From: CAZDQL01 sp964507325
GTDB lineage: Bacteria > Planctomycetota > UBA1135 > GCA-002686595
Assembly (NCBI GenBank): GCA_964507325.1
Contig: CAZDQL010000086.1
Location: forward strand, 1-28,001
DNA: 28,001 nt
Direction of reading: 5' to 3'
Within the stretch, counting starts at the first letter, position 1; every line of letters starts with the position of its first letter. Under the pieces are notes generated by a model. It made no database searches and was not told the origin of the DNA. It saw only the letters and a list, made by a program, of their open reading frames with translations. Shown here in pieces: positions 8,713 to 15,933 of this stretch. Position numbers and translations under genes: made by a program.

Positions 8713-9759
8713 CTACTCCCCGCCCGTCGCCTCCCCTTCCACGCAGGCTCGGTAGCGTTCCAGGGGGAAGTCGGGCAGCAGGGGCGCGCACCAGGAGGTC
8801 TCGTGCACGACGATCTCGCGTCGTTCGCCTCCCAGATCCAGGGGTTCGGGCTGCGCGCCGCTTCCGCGCCAGCCGCGCCACTCCAGGGTGTAGCGGCCGG
8901 CGTGGGGGACGATCGCCTCGGCGCTGCCTCCGACGAACAGGGCCTTGGCCCTCCCGCGCGCAGGCAGCGCGTAGCCCACGCTCCCGCCCACTCGGGGATT
9001 GCTGTCGACGGGACGCAGGACGAGCGCCAAGGTCACCTCGTCCCCTTCCGGATCGACGCCCTCCGGAAGGTCGAAGCGCAGCGGCAATCCCTCGCGCAGG
9101 TGGATCTCACGCGAGCGGGCCACTCCGAAGACCTCTTCGTCGCAGGCTCCGCGGGCGAAGACCAGGAGGTCGATCATGGCCGCGTCGGTCAGGAGCTCGG
9201 CTCGCCCTTCCTGGTCGGTGAGGACCCAGTGCCGATAGGGGCGCTCCTCCCCCTCCGGAGCGGAGGCTCGCCAGTCGAGTTGCGCACCCCACGCGGGCTC
9301 GCCCGTGTGGTCGAAGATGGAGAGCTCGAAACGGTGCACACGCCCGCGCAGGTCGATCTCCTGCAAGCGCGGGTCGTTGCAGAAGCCGCCCGCGGGGATC
9401 GTGAGCCCCTCGATGCCGGCGAGGGTCGGACCGTCCCGGATCCCGACCGCCAGATTGGCCCACCCCCCGGGGAGGCCGGGGCTCTCGAAGCTCCCGTCCG
9501 AGCGCAGGTCCAGGGGCAGGTGGGGCAGGATCGGCTGTTCCTCCCTGCGCAGGTACACCGCCAGACTGAGCTCGAGGCCCGCCGGCTCGATCCCCTCGTC
9601 GAGGAGCAGCGTGCCGGCGAGGCGCCCGCTGGACTGCTCGCGCAAGGGAGACCACACCCCAGGTCCCGCCGCTTCGACCAGCGGGGGAGCCGACAGGAGC
9701 CGCCAAGCCATCAGGAGGCCGAAGGCCAGGAGGAAGAGGACCAGGGGGGAGCGGATCAC
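8713..9759 (-). CDS. Hypothetical single-pass membrane protein
   Basis: This 348-residue protein is not recognised. A single N-terminal hydrophobic helix (PLVLFLLAFGLLMAWRLL) is followed by an extracytoplasmic, beta-rich region with segments such as GRLAGTLLLDEGIEPAGLELSLAVYL that resemble the carboxypeptidase-regulatory-like repeats of its downstream neighbour. The start is a GTG at 9759 with an AGAGG motif 4 nt upstream. It lies 42 nt after the sigma factor gene and 10 nt before the next gene, all in one orientation. Both this gene and the next could be effectors or sensors of the kinase/sigma pair, but only position supports that. Confidence 0.7.
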   Translation of the reverse strand: MIRSPLVLFLLAFGLLMAWRLLSAPPLVEAAGPGVWSPLREQSSGRLAGTLLLDEGIEPAGLELSLAVYLRREEQPILPHLPLDLRSDGSFESPGLPGGWANLAVGIRDGPTLAGIEGLTIPAGGFCNDPRLQEIDLRGRVHRFELSIFDHTGEPAWGAQLDWRASAPEGEERPYRHWVLTDQEGRAELLTDAAMIDLLVFARGACDEEVFGVARSREIHLREGLPLRFDLPEGVDPEGDEVTLALVLRPVDSNPRVGGSVGYALPARGRAKALFVGGSAEAIVPHAGRYTLEWRGWRGSGAQPEPLDLGGERREIVVHETSWCAPLLPDFPLERYRACVEGEATGGE

Positions 9760-9801
9760 GGACCTCTCAAGAGTACCCGAGCCAGCCGTGGGGTTGCCCG
9801 A

Positions 9802-10704
9802 TCAGCGCACGGTCTTCGAGCGCAGGTAGCGCGCGGTGGAGGCGTGCACCCGCTCCAGGAGCGGCTCCAGCGCCTGCTCCTCCCGCACCAGGTCGTCCAG
9901 GTTGGCGTGGCACCAGGGGCACTCCATCTCGTCCAGGTGGAAGGTGACGAAGGCGGAGGGCCCCTCCTCCAGGGTGCCCGCGGCGTGGCGACCCAGCCAG
10001 TGGCGGGCGGGGCAGGAGGCGCGGGACTCGCGCCACACGGTGGCCACGTCGATCTGCGCCTGGCCGTCGCCGGCCTGCTCCGCCAGGGCCGGGACCAGGG
10101 TGCCGGAGGCGTCCCGCCGCGCGGCCAACTCCCGCATGCGCTTCAGGGCGCGGAACTTGATCCCCGCCACCGCCGTCTCGTCGCGCAGCTCGAAGCGCTC
10201 CCAGGTGTCGCGGTTGCGCCAGCCGCCGAGGAAGAGCGCCTCGATCACCATCAAACGGCGGAACTCGGCTGCGCCCCAGGTCTCCTGCACCCAGGCCTTG
10301 AGGATCTCCGCCAAGAGGGTGCGTCCCTGCCCCCTGAGATCGTCGGCGCGCACGATGCGCGAGGGGGTCTCCTCCACCTGCGCCAACTCCTCGATCAGCG
10401 AGCGGTCCTCGTCCTCCTCCCCCCCCGAGAGGGTGGCAGCCTTGCGGCGGCGCAGGTGGTCGATGGTGCGGTTGCGGCAGATGCCGAAGAGGTACTGCTC
10501 GAAAGAGAAGCTGCGGTCGAAGGCGTCGATGCCGCGCACCGCTCCCAGGAAGGACTCCTGCACCACGTCCTCCCGCGCTTGGGCGTCGACCACCCGCCGG
10601 GCGACGTAGGCGTAGAGTCGCCCGGCGTACTCGCGCTCGACCGCGAGCCACTCGTCGTCGTCGAAGGCCTGCAGGCGCAGGAGGTCGGGAGCCCACTCGC
10701 TCAC
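9802..10704 (-). CDS. ECF-like sigma-70 family factor with zinc-finger-like C-terminal tail
   Basis: This is a 300-residue RNA polymerase sigma factor. Region 2 is clear at about residues 18-88, with LYAYVARRVVDAQAREDVVQESFL and the ICRNRTIDHLRRRK segment that binds the -10 element. The region 4 equivalent (about 145-200) is weak but ends in a plausible helix-turn-helix (ETAVAGIKFRALKRMREL). The C-terminal extension carries an H-x5-C-x2-C motif (HLDEMECPWC, near 255-264) like the zinc-binding anti-sigma (ZAS) finger, here fused to the sigma factor. The GTG start overlaps the kinase stop by 4 bp (GTGA). Kinase-linked ECF factors are known in Planctomycetota. Assignment to a numbered ECF group cannot be made by eye. 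Confidence 0.85.
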   Translation of the reverse strand: MSEWAPDLLRLQAFDDDEWLAVEREYAGRLYAYVARRVVDAQAREDVVQESFLGAVRGIDAFDRSFSFEQYLFGICRNRTIDHLRRRKAATLSGGEEDEDRSLIEELAQVEETPSRIVRADDLRGQGRTLLAEILKAWVQETWGAAEFRRLMVIEALFLGGWRNRDTWERFELRDETAVAGIKFRALKRMRELAARRDASGTLVPALAEQAGDGQAQIDVATVWRESRASCPARHWLGRHAAGTLEEGPSAFVTFHLDEMECPWCHANLDDLVREEQALEPLLERVHASTARYLRSKTVR

Positions 10705-12293
10705 GTCTTCATTCCCGCGGCATCGAGGAAGACCATCCCCACCAACATGATCCCGAAGCCCAGCGCGGCCATGAAGAGCAGGAAGCCGATCAGACCCAGG
10801 ACCCGGCCGAAGAAGCCTCCGGAGCGGACGAGCAGCCGGTCGACCACCACGCGGAAGAGGCTCGCCAGCCAGCGCACCAGGTTGCCCACCAGGGCGATCA
10901 GGATCTCGCCGGCGACGACGATCGTCTGGATCACGGTCCCCAGGAAGCCCCCCTCGACCCGGGGGGGCACGGGCACGGTCTGGGGAATCTGACCGGGGGA
11001 TGCGCTGGGGCGGGTCCCGTCCGGCGTCGCGGCGGAGCCGGTGCGAGTCCCCAGCTTCAGGCGGGACACCAGCGCCATGGCGCGAGCCTGGGCGGAGGTG
11101 GGGGAATCGGCGTCGACCCGATCCTCGGTCTCGGGGGCGGGAGTCGGGGTCGGCGCGGAGGTCTGGGGAGGAGTCTCCTCCAGGAGGGCGATCCCCTCCG
11201 CGGGCTCCCCTGCGGCTCGGGGCTCGGGCGCCGACTCCTCCGGCTCGGACCGCTTGCCGCCCGAAGTCGCGCGCAGTCCATCCCACACCCCGCGCGCCAC
11301 CTCCACGGCCCCGCGCGCCAGATCGGCGGCGGTGCGGAGCAGCTCCGATCCCTTGGTCGTGCTCCCCGACTCCCCCACCGCCGGGGTGGTGGGCTCGGCA
11401 GCGGAGGAGGTCTCCTCCGGGGCGGGGGCGCTGGAGCCAGCTTGGCCGTCCCAGGCCATCGTCACCGAGTCCCCCTGTCGGGCGGTCTGACCGATCGCCT
11501 CCAGGAGATCCCCCACGTCGGCGAAGCGGTGGTCGGCGGCCAAGCGCAAGCAGGTCTCCACCGGTCCCCTCAGGCGGGCGGGGAAGTCCGCCGGGAACTC
11601 GGGGGGCAGGTCCTCCTCCCTGAGGACCAGTCCTCCCTCGGCGGAGGGCTCGAAGGGCAGCTTCCCGGTCAGCGCCTCGAAGAGGATCACCCCCAGGGAG
11701 TAGATGTCGGCGCGGTGGTCGGCGCGACTGCGCAGGATCTCCGGCGCCATGTACTGGGGCGTGCCGCGACCGAAGGAGAGGGTCATGCGCCCGTCGGTCA
11801 GGAGCTTGGAGAGCCCGTAGTCGCCGACGCGCGCCACCTCTCCCTTGATGAAGATGTTCGAGGGCTTCAGGTCGAAGTGCACCAGGCGACGATCGTGCAG
11901 GGCGAGCACCCCGCGACAGGCCTGGGTGAAGTAGAGCAACGCCTCGTCCCGTTCCATGGGGCCCGCCCGCAGGCGGCGCGAAAGGGTCTCCTCCCCCGCG
12001 TAGCCCATGATCAGGTAGGGCACCCCCATGGCGGTGCCCATGTCCTCGATGGTGACCAGGTTGGGGTGGTCGATGGCCGCGAAGTGCCGCACCTGGGAGA
12101 GCTCGCGCTCGACCGCCTCGCGCTGGGCGTCGTCCTCGATCTTCAGGAACTTGATCGCGTAGGCCTTGCCGATCGACTGCTTGCGCGCCTTGTAGACGTC
12201 TCCGAAGGCCCCGCCGCCGAGTCGGTTCTGGATCTCGTAGCCGGGGATGAATCCCGCCGAGCGGAAGTTGTTGTAGAAGGCCTCCCAGTCCAT
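10701..12293 (-). CDS. Membrane-anchored Ser/Thr protein kinase
   Basis: This is a 530-residue Hanks-type kinase. The glycine loop is GGGAFG (26-31), the catalytic lysine K48 in AIK, a likely alpha-C glutamate E64, the catalytic loop HFDLKPSN (139-146), the metal-binding motif DYG (158-160) instead of DFG, and GTPQYMAPE closes the activation segment (177-185). The usual Arg of HRD is Phe, making it a non-RD kinase. A Pro/Thr/Glu-rich linker runs from about 275 to 440, followed by two long hydrophobic segments (about 443-475 and 490-522). There is no obvious extracytoplasmic sensor domain. The ATG at 12293 shares its A with the stop of the FHA gene (TGATG) and has a strong Shine-Dalgarno, AAGGAGGTC, at 12296-12304. 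It is coupled to the sigma factor gene downstream. Confidence 0.95.
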   Translation of the reverse strand: MDWEAFYNNFRSAGFIPGYEIQNRLGGGAFGDVYKARKQSIGKAYAIKFLKIEDDAQREAVERELSQVRHFAAIDHPNLVTIEDMGTAMGVPYLIMGYAGEETLSRRLRAGPMERDEALLYFTQACRGVLALHDRRLVHFDLKPSNIFIKGEVARVGDYGLSKLLTDGRMTLSFGRGTPQYMAPEILRSRADHRADIYSLGVILFEALTGKLPFEPSAEGGLVLREEDLPPEFPADFPARLRGPVETCLRLAADHRFADVGDLLEAIGQTARQGDSVTMAWDGQAGSSAPAPEETSSAAEPTTPAVGESGSTTKGSELLRTAADLARGAVEVARGVWDGLRATSGGKRSEPEESAPEPRAAGEPAEGIALLEETPPQTSAPTPTPAPETEDRVDADSPTSAQARAMALVSRLKLGTRTGSAATPDGTRPSASPGQIPQTVPVPPRVEGGFLGTVIQTIVVAGEILIALVGNLVRWLASLFRVVVDRLLVRSGGFFGRVLGLIGFLLFMAALGFGIMLVGMVFLDAAGMKT

Positions 12294-13396
12294 CAGACAG
12301 GACCTCCTTGAGCCGTGGGGGAATCGAGGGGAGCAAAGGAGAGGCCGAAGGGTGGACGCTCCGAGGGGCGCGCGCCGAGTACGACGTCCACGCGCCGTGA
12401 AGGGGGACAGGGGAAGCGCGCCTCGGTGGCCGCGCTACCCTCGCCGCCGCCCACCTCGCGCACGCCTCCGGGGCAGCTCACCACCAACTGGTCCCCCCCG
12501 TCCCCAGCTGCGAGGCAGAGCTCGATCTCGTGCTCGATCCTCGGCACCGGGATGTGACGATTGGACTTGGAACCCACCCGCACGCGCCCCGCCCGGCCGG
12601 GGACCATCAAGAGCACGTGCTGGGCGCCGGCGGCTTCGGCTCCGCGCAGGAGCTCGAGCAGGACCGAGGCGCTGGCGGTCTCGGGGCGACGGAAGCGGAA
12701 GGCGAGGTTCTCGGCCAGGCGCACCTCGGCGCCGTCGGCGAGCTCGCTCGCGCCGGCGATCGGGCGGCCGTCCACCTCGAGCCGCCCCCGGCCGGTGGAG
12801 GTGACGCACCACACGGGACCTCCGTGGAAGGACTCCCGGAACTCGAGACGCGCGTGGACCGACTCCAGGTCGGCGAGCAGGGGGACGTCCGCCCGCCCCG
12901 CGCGCGCGTGGCCGAGGGAGATCGAATCGCCGCAGAGGACCAGGAACTCCCCGCCGTCGTCGATCGCCAGGTGGAAGCGCAGGGCCTGCCCCTCGGGGGT
13001 CGCGGCGCGCTCGACCGGTGGCGGCGCCGGAGCGGGCTCGAAGGGGCGCTCGCCCCCGGAGCGCATCTCGGCCAAGAGCGCGGAGAGACCGGGGAGGCTC
13101 GCCCCGCCGGCGGGCGCCGCCGGGACCAGGTGGCGGCGCCACTCCCCGGCGCGGGCGGGGTCCTCCCGGGCGGCGAGCGTGAGAATGCGCGCCACCGACG
13201 CGTCCCTGCCCTGCGAGGCCTTCTGGGCGGCGTCCCGATACAGGACGTCCATGGCGCGGCGGCGCAGGTGGTCGGCGCGAGGGGAGAGGGCCAGTATCGG
13301 GTCCCTGAGGTGCCCCAGGGCGCGCTCCGGCGACCCCTCGAAGAGGGCTCGCCGGGCTTCGAGCAGTCGCCAGAATCGCCGAACGAAGAAGGGCAC
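12293..13396 (-). CDS. FHA domain protein
   Basis: This is a 367-residue cytoplasmic protein. The N-terminal 60-100 residues are basic and helical (PFFVRRFWRLLEARRALFEGSPERAL), resembling a short TPR-like region. An FHA-type phosphothreonine-binding domain follows at about 150-235: SISLGHARAGRADVPL, then SVHARLEF in place of SRxHA, then VDGRPI where a conserved Asn is usual. A C-terminal beta-rich region of about 110 residues is not recognised. The start is uncertain. I prefer the GTG at 13396 because the sequence upstream in this frame is Ala/Pro/Arg-rich and runs into the long hairpin; an ATG at 13504 would lie inside the hairpin arm. It shares one base with the kinase gene, which suggests it binds kinase products. 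Confidence 0.8.
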   Translation of the reverse strand: MPFFVRRFWRLLEARRALFEGSPERALGHLRDPILALSPRADHLRRRAMDVLYRDAAQKASQGRDASVARILTLAAREDPARAGEWRRHLVPAAPAGGASLPGLSALLAEMRSGGERPFEPAPAPPPVERAATPEGQALRFHLAIDDGGEFLVLCGDSISLGHARAGRADVPLLADLESVHARLEFRESFHGGPVWCVTSTGRGRLEVDGRPIAGASELADGAEVRLAENLAFRFRRPETASASVLLELLRGAEAAGAQHVLLMVPGRAGRVRVGSKSNRHIPVPRIEHEIELCLAAGDGGDQLVVSCPGGVREVGGGEGSAATEARFPCPPSRRVDVVLGARPSERPPFGLSFAPLDSPTAQGGPV

Positions 13397-13489
13397 GTGT
13401 CTCGGTCTCGGGGCCTCCGCGTATCCCAAGTGTGCCCTTTCGGGGGAGCGGGGGGGGGATTTCCCCGCAGGGGCTGGGTCGGCTCGGCT
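13397..13489. other. Intergenic stretch left of the long hairpin
   Basis: This 93-nt stretch holds a run of nine G (13450-13458) directly followed by ATTTCCCC and then CCCCGCAGGGG, so short G-rich hairpins are possible. No clear promoter was found for a plus-strand transcript of the hairpin. On the minus strand it would be the leader of the FHA gene. Confidence 0.4.
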
Positions 13490-13654
13490 AGGAGCCTGCG
13501 CCATGGATGTCCGCGTGCCGGCGGATTCTCCGTCGTGGGCTGGCAAGGCGCCGGGGATCCCGCGTAGCCACTGCGCTACGTGGGGTTCCCGGCAACGCAG
13601 CCAGCGTGCGGCGGAGGATTCGACGGCGCGTGGACATCCATGGCGCAGGCTCCT
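13490..13654 (+). ncRNA. 165-nt near-perfect hairpin; candidate structured RNA or palindromic element
   Basis: The outer stem pairs 13490-13544 with 13600-13654: 55 positions, 46 Watson-Crick, 7 G-U, and 2 mismatches (13521/13623 and 13538/13606). An internal loop of 5 by 6 nt follows. The inner stem pairs 13550-13568 with 13575-13593: 19 pairs, 3 of them G-U, no mismatch, capped by the loop CACTGC (13569-13574). The first 23 outer pairs are perfect. Every one of the ten wobble pairs is G-U on the plus strand, which assigns the functional strand as plus by inference. The left-most end has no obvious target duplication with the right flank. It lies 5 nt beyond the stop of the receiver/GGDEF gene. 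No protein is proposed. It may be a noncoding RNA, a MITE/REP-like element or an mRNA end structure. Confidence 0.7.
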
Positions 13655-13659
13655 GAGGG

Positions 13660-14589
13660 TCAACCGACGACCACCCCACCCCCTTCCCGGCGGGCGACGA
13701 GGAAGGCGTCCCGCGCGGTCCGGTAGAGGTCCTCCCGGCGCTCCAGCGGCATCCCCGGGTAGTGGGAGATCCCCACCGAAATCAACATCGGGTCCCCCAC
13801 CAGGTCCTTCAGGCCGCGCTCCTCCGCGAGCTCCGCCACCCGGTTCGCCATCACCTCGGCGCCGTCGGGACCGGTGTTGGGCAAGAGGAAGAGGAAGGAG
13901 CTCTCGTCGAAGCGGCCGAGGACGTCGGTGTCCCGGGAGGAGGCCAGGAAGATCCCCGCCAGCTCGCGCAGGACCTCCTCGCTGGCCTGCCCTTCGAAGC
14001 CGAGCATGACGCAAGCCAAGGGCTCCTCGAAGCGACGGGCGCGCTTGAACTCCTCGTCGAGCTTGAAGTTCAGGAAGGCGTAGTTGAAGAGCCCCGTCGC
14101 CGGGTCGATCACGGCGTGGATCAGCCCCTCGTCGGGACGGCCCGTCTCCAGGTCGACCAGCAGGGCCTCCGGCAGCTCGGGATCGGCGGCGCGGCCGCGG
14201 GAGCTGGAGGGCAGGGGCGGCGGGGGCGTGGTGCGTTCGTCGAGCAACCCCGTCAGGGCGCTGCGAGTCAGCGGGCGCTCGAGCACGCCGGTCGCTCCAC
14301 AGAAGCGCGCGATCGGCGCTCCCGCGTCGTTGTCGCGCTCGACCACCACGTAGGTGCGGCACTGGACGCGGCCGGTCAGCCGGCGGCAATACTCGTACAC
14401 GTTCTCGCCGCGCATCCAGGCGTCGACGAGCAGGAGGTCCGCCGCCACCGGGGGCTCTTCGAGCAGGGCGCGGTGGTCGGCGATCGCCGCCACCTCCCAG
14501 CCCTCCAGACCTTCAGCGGCCGCCCGCGCGGAGGCGAGCAGGGATTCGTCGGTGGTCAGGACCAGAATCGTGCGCAAGCCGTCACCCAT
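13660..14589 (-). CDS. Degenerate receiver plus degenerate GGDEF-fold protein
   Basis: This is a 309-residue cytoplasmic signalling protein. The N-terminal 115 residues have the alternating pattern of a response-regulator receiver (TILVLTTDES, then LLLVDAWM with Asp56 as possible phosphoacceptor, then GATGVLERPL). The usual acidic pair is reduced and the conserved Lys of the KP motif is Arg. After a Pro/Ser linker, residues about 150-305 follow the GGDEF fold: DPATGLFNYAFLNFKLDEEF is the classic DxLTGLxNR-like start, but the signature is RFDESSF (near 225) instead of GGDEF, so cyclase activity is unlikely. The ATG at 14589 lies 10 nt after yebC. The long hairpin starts 5 nt past its stop. Confidence 0.82.
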   Translation of the reverse strand: MGDGLRTILVLTTDESLLASARAAAEGLEGWEVAAIADHRALLEEPPVAADLLLVDAWMRGENVYEYCRRLTGRVQCRTYVVVERDNDAGAPIARFCGATGVLERPLTRSALTGLLDERTTPPPPLPSSSRGRAADPELPEALLVDLETGRPDEGLIHAVIDPATGLFNYAFLNFKLDEEFKRARRFEEPLACVMLGFEGQASEEVLRELAGIFLASSRDTDVLGRFDESSFLFLLPNTGPDGAEVMANRVAELAEERGLKDLVGDPMLISVGISHYPGMPLERREDLYRTARDAFLVARREGGGVVVG

Positions 14590-14599
14590 GGCGTGTTCG

Positions 14600-15355
14600 T
14601 CAGGAGGAGCTGAGCTCCTCGATCCACTCGTCGGGAATCTCGTAATTGGCGTAGACGCTCTGCACGTCTTCGCTGTCCTCCAGGCGTTCGATCAGGCGCA
14701 GGACCTTCTTGGCGTCCTCCTTGCGCTCGACGCCCACCAGGCTCTGGGGCACGTAGCCGGTCTCACCGGAGAGCATGACGAGACCCGCCTCCTCGAGGGC
14801 GGCCTTGATCGAGAGGAAGTCGGTGGGGGCCCCCAGGATGGTGACCACGTCCTCGTCGACTTCGATGTCGTCGGCGCCGCTCTCGAGGGCGATCTCCATC
14901 ACGTCGTCCTCGCTGCGCTCCCCCATCTCGACCGCGAAGATCGAGCGGAAGTCGAACATGAACGCCACCGAGCCGCTGGCCCCCAGGTTGCCGCCGCCGT
15001 GCTCCAGGGTGTACTTGACCTCCGGAGCGGTGCGGTTGCGGTTGTCGGTCAGGCAGGTGATCAGGAGCGCTACGCCCCCCGGCGCGTACCCCTCGTAGAC
15101 CAGCTCCTCGAAACTCGCGCCGTCCTTGTCGCCCGCCCCCTTCTTGATCGCCCGCTCGATGTTGTCCTTGGGCATGTTCGCCGCTTTGGCCTTCTCGACG
15201 GCGTACTTGAGCTTCAGGTTGCTATCGAGGTCGGTCCCCCCCTGGCGTGCGGCGGAGATGATGTTGCGCGCCAGCTTGCTGAAGATCTTGGCGCGCTTGG
15301 CGTCCACCGCGTTCTTGCGGTGCTTGATGTTGGCGGAGTGGGAGTGACCAGCCAT
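14600..15355 (-). CDS. yebC: YebC/PmpR family protein
   Basis: This 251-residue protein matches YebC/TACO1 over its full length. It starts with the hallmark MAGHSHSANIKHRK, and continues with KIFSKLARNIISAARQGG, NMPKDNIERAIKKG and YEGYAPGGVALLI. Members were long annotated as transcriptional regulators; work on bacterial and mitochondrial members points to a role in translation, including at difficult proline-rich sequences. The latter fits a proteome as Pro-rich as this one, but that is inference. It lies downstream of rplM-rpsI and their terminator, and upstream of the signalling genes. No clear Shine-Dalgarno motif is seen before the ATG. Confidence 0.97.
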   Translation of the reverse strand: MAGHSHSANIKHRKNAVDAKRAKIFSKLARNIISAARQGGTDLDSNLKLKYAVEKAKAANMPKDNIERAIKKGAGDKDGASFEELVYEGYAPGGVALLITCLTDNRNRTAPEVKYTLEHGGGNLGASGSVAFMFDFRSIFAVEMGERSEDDVMEIALESGADDIEVDEDVVTILGAPTDFLSIKAALEEAGLVMLSGETGYVPQSLVGVERKEDAKKVLRLIERLEDSEDVQSVYANYEIPDEWIEELSSS

Positions 15356-15400
15356 CGCAGTCTCGAGCGCGCAGGCCGCGCGCGGCCGGGGTTCGAATCA

Positions 15401-15440
15401 AGGAAATGGTCCCCGGGATCATTGGGAATCCCGGGGACCA
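15401..15440 (-). terminator. Terminator after the rplM-rpsI operon
   Basis: TGGTCCCCGGGAT (15407-15419) and ATCCCGGGGACCA (15428-15440) form a perfect 13-bp stem with an 8-nt loop. Read on the minus strand, the stem is followed by ATTTCC, a short T-rich tail. It lies downstream of rpsI and upstream of yebC, as expected for a factor-independent terminator of the ribosomal protein operon. Confidence 0.75.
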
Positions 15441-15456
15441 AAGGGCGGGGTTGGGT

Positions 15457-15480
15457 GGCTCCCCAGGGGGGTGGGGAGCC
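15457..15480 (-). other. Second hairpin downstream of rpsI
   Basis: GGCTCCCC (15457-15464) and GGGGAGCC (15473-15480) form a perfect 8-bp stem with an 8-nt loop, 27 nt past the rpsI stop. It precedes the stronger terminator in the minus-strand transcript, so the rpsI mRNA would end in tandem hairpins. A 14-bp palindrome, GGCCGCGCGCGGCC (15374-15387), lies beyond both, in the yebC leader. Confidence 0.45.
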
Positions 15481-15507
15481 GAGGATGGTCTTGGTAGGGG
15501 TCGTGGA

Positions 15508-15906
15508 TCAGCGCTTGGAGAACTGGAAGCCCCGGCGCGCGCCTCGGCGCCCGTACTTCTTGCGCTCCTTGGCGCGCGAGTCCCGGGTCAAGAGCCCTTT
15601 CTCGCGCAGGATCTCGAAGGTGGAGGGGTTGACCGTCTTCAGGGCGCGGGCGATGCCGAGGGAGACCGCCTCCGACTGGCCGGTCAGGCCGCCGCCACCC
15701 ACGTTGCAGTAGATGTCGTAGGTGGTGCAGTTCTCCGTCGCCACCAGGGGTGCCAGGGCGGCTTGGGAGCTCTGGATGGTGGGGAAGTAGATCTCGTAGG
15801 GGCGACCGTTGACGACGAAGCCGCCGGAACCCGGCTTCATGCGTACGCGGGCGACGGCCTTCTTGCGCCGGCCGAGGCCCCAGGTCCAGGGGTTGTTGAC
15901 TGCCAT
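15508..15906 (-). CDS. rpsI: 30S ribosomal protein S9
   Basis: This 132-residue protein is ribosomal protein uS9. It shows GLGRRKKAVARVRMKPG near the N-terminus, GGGLTGQSEAVSLGIARAL in the middle and the hallmark C-terminal LTRDSRAKERKKYGRRGARRGFQFSKR, where the terminal Lys-Arg reaches the ribosomal P site. Length is normal for the family. It follows rplM by 27 nt in the conserved L13-S9 order and is followed by a terminator, so the pair forms its own transcript end. Confidence 0.98.
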   Translation of the reverse strand: MAVNNPWTWGLGRRKKAVARVRMKPGSGGFVVNGRPYEIYFPTIQSSQAALAPLVATENCTTYDIYCNVGGGGLTGQSEAVSLGIARALKTVNPSTFEILREKGLLTRDSRAKERKKYGRRGARRGFQFSKR

Positions 15907-15933
15907 CGAATGCGCTGCGGGGGACTCGAGCCG

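Noticed and set aside
13450..13458. Run of nine G as a possible phase-variable tract
   Set aside because: It lies outside any supported reading frame and near no clear promoter. A sequencing-length error is equally likely.
13397..14389. Extension of the FHA frame upstream through the hairpin and into the receiver/GGDEF gene
   Set aside because: The frame is open only because of base composition. The extension is Arg/Ala/Pro-rich and overlaps a well-supported gene in another frame.
15388..15402. GGGTTCGAATC, resembling a tRNA T-loop
   Set aside because: No matching T-stem, anticodon arm or acceptor stem was found around it.
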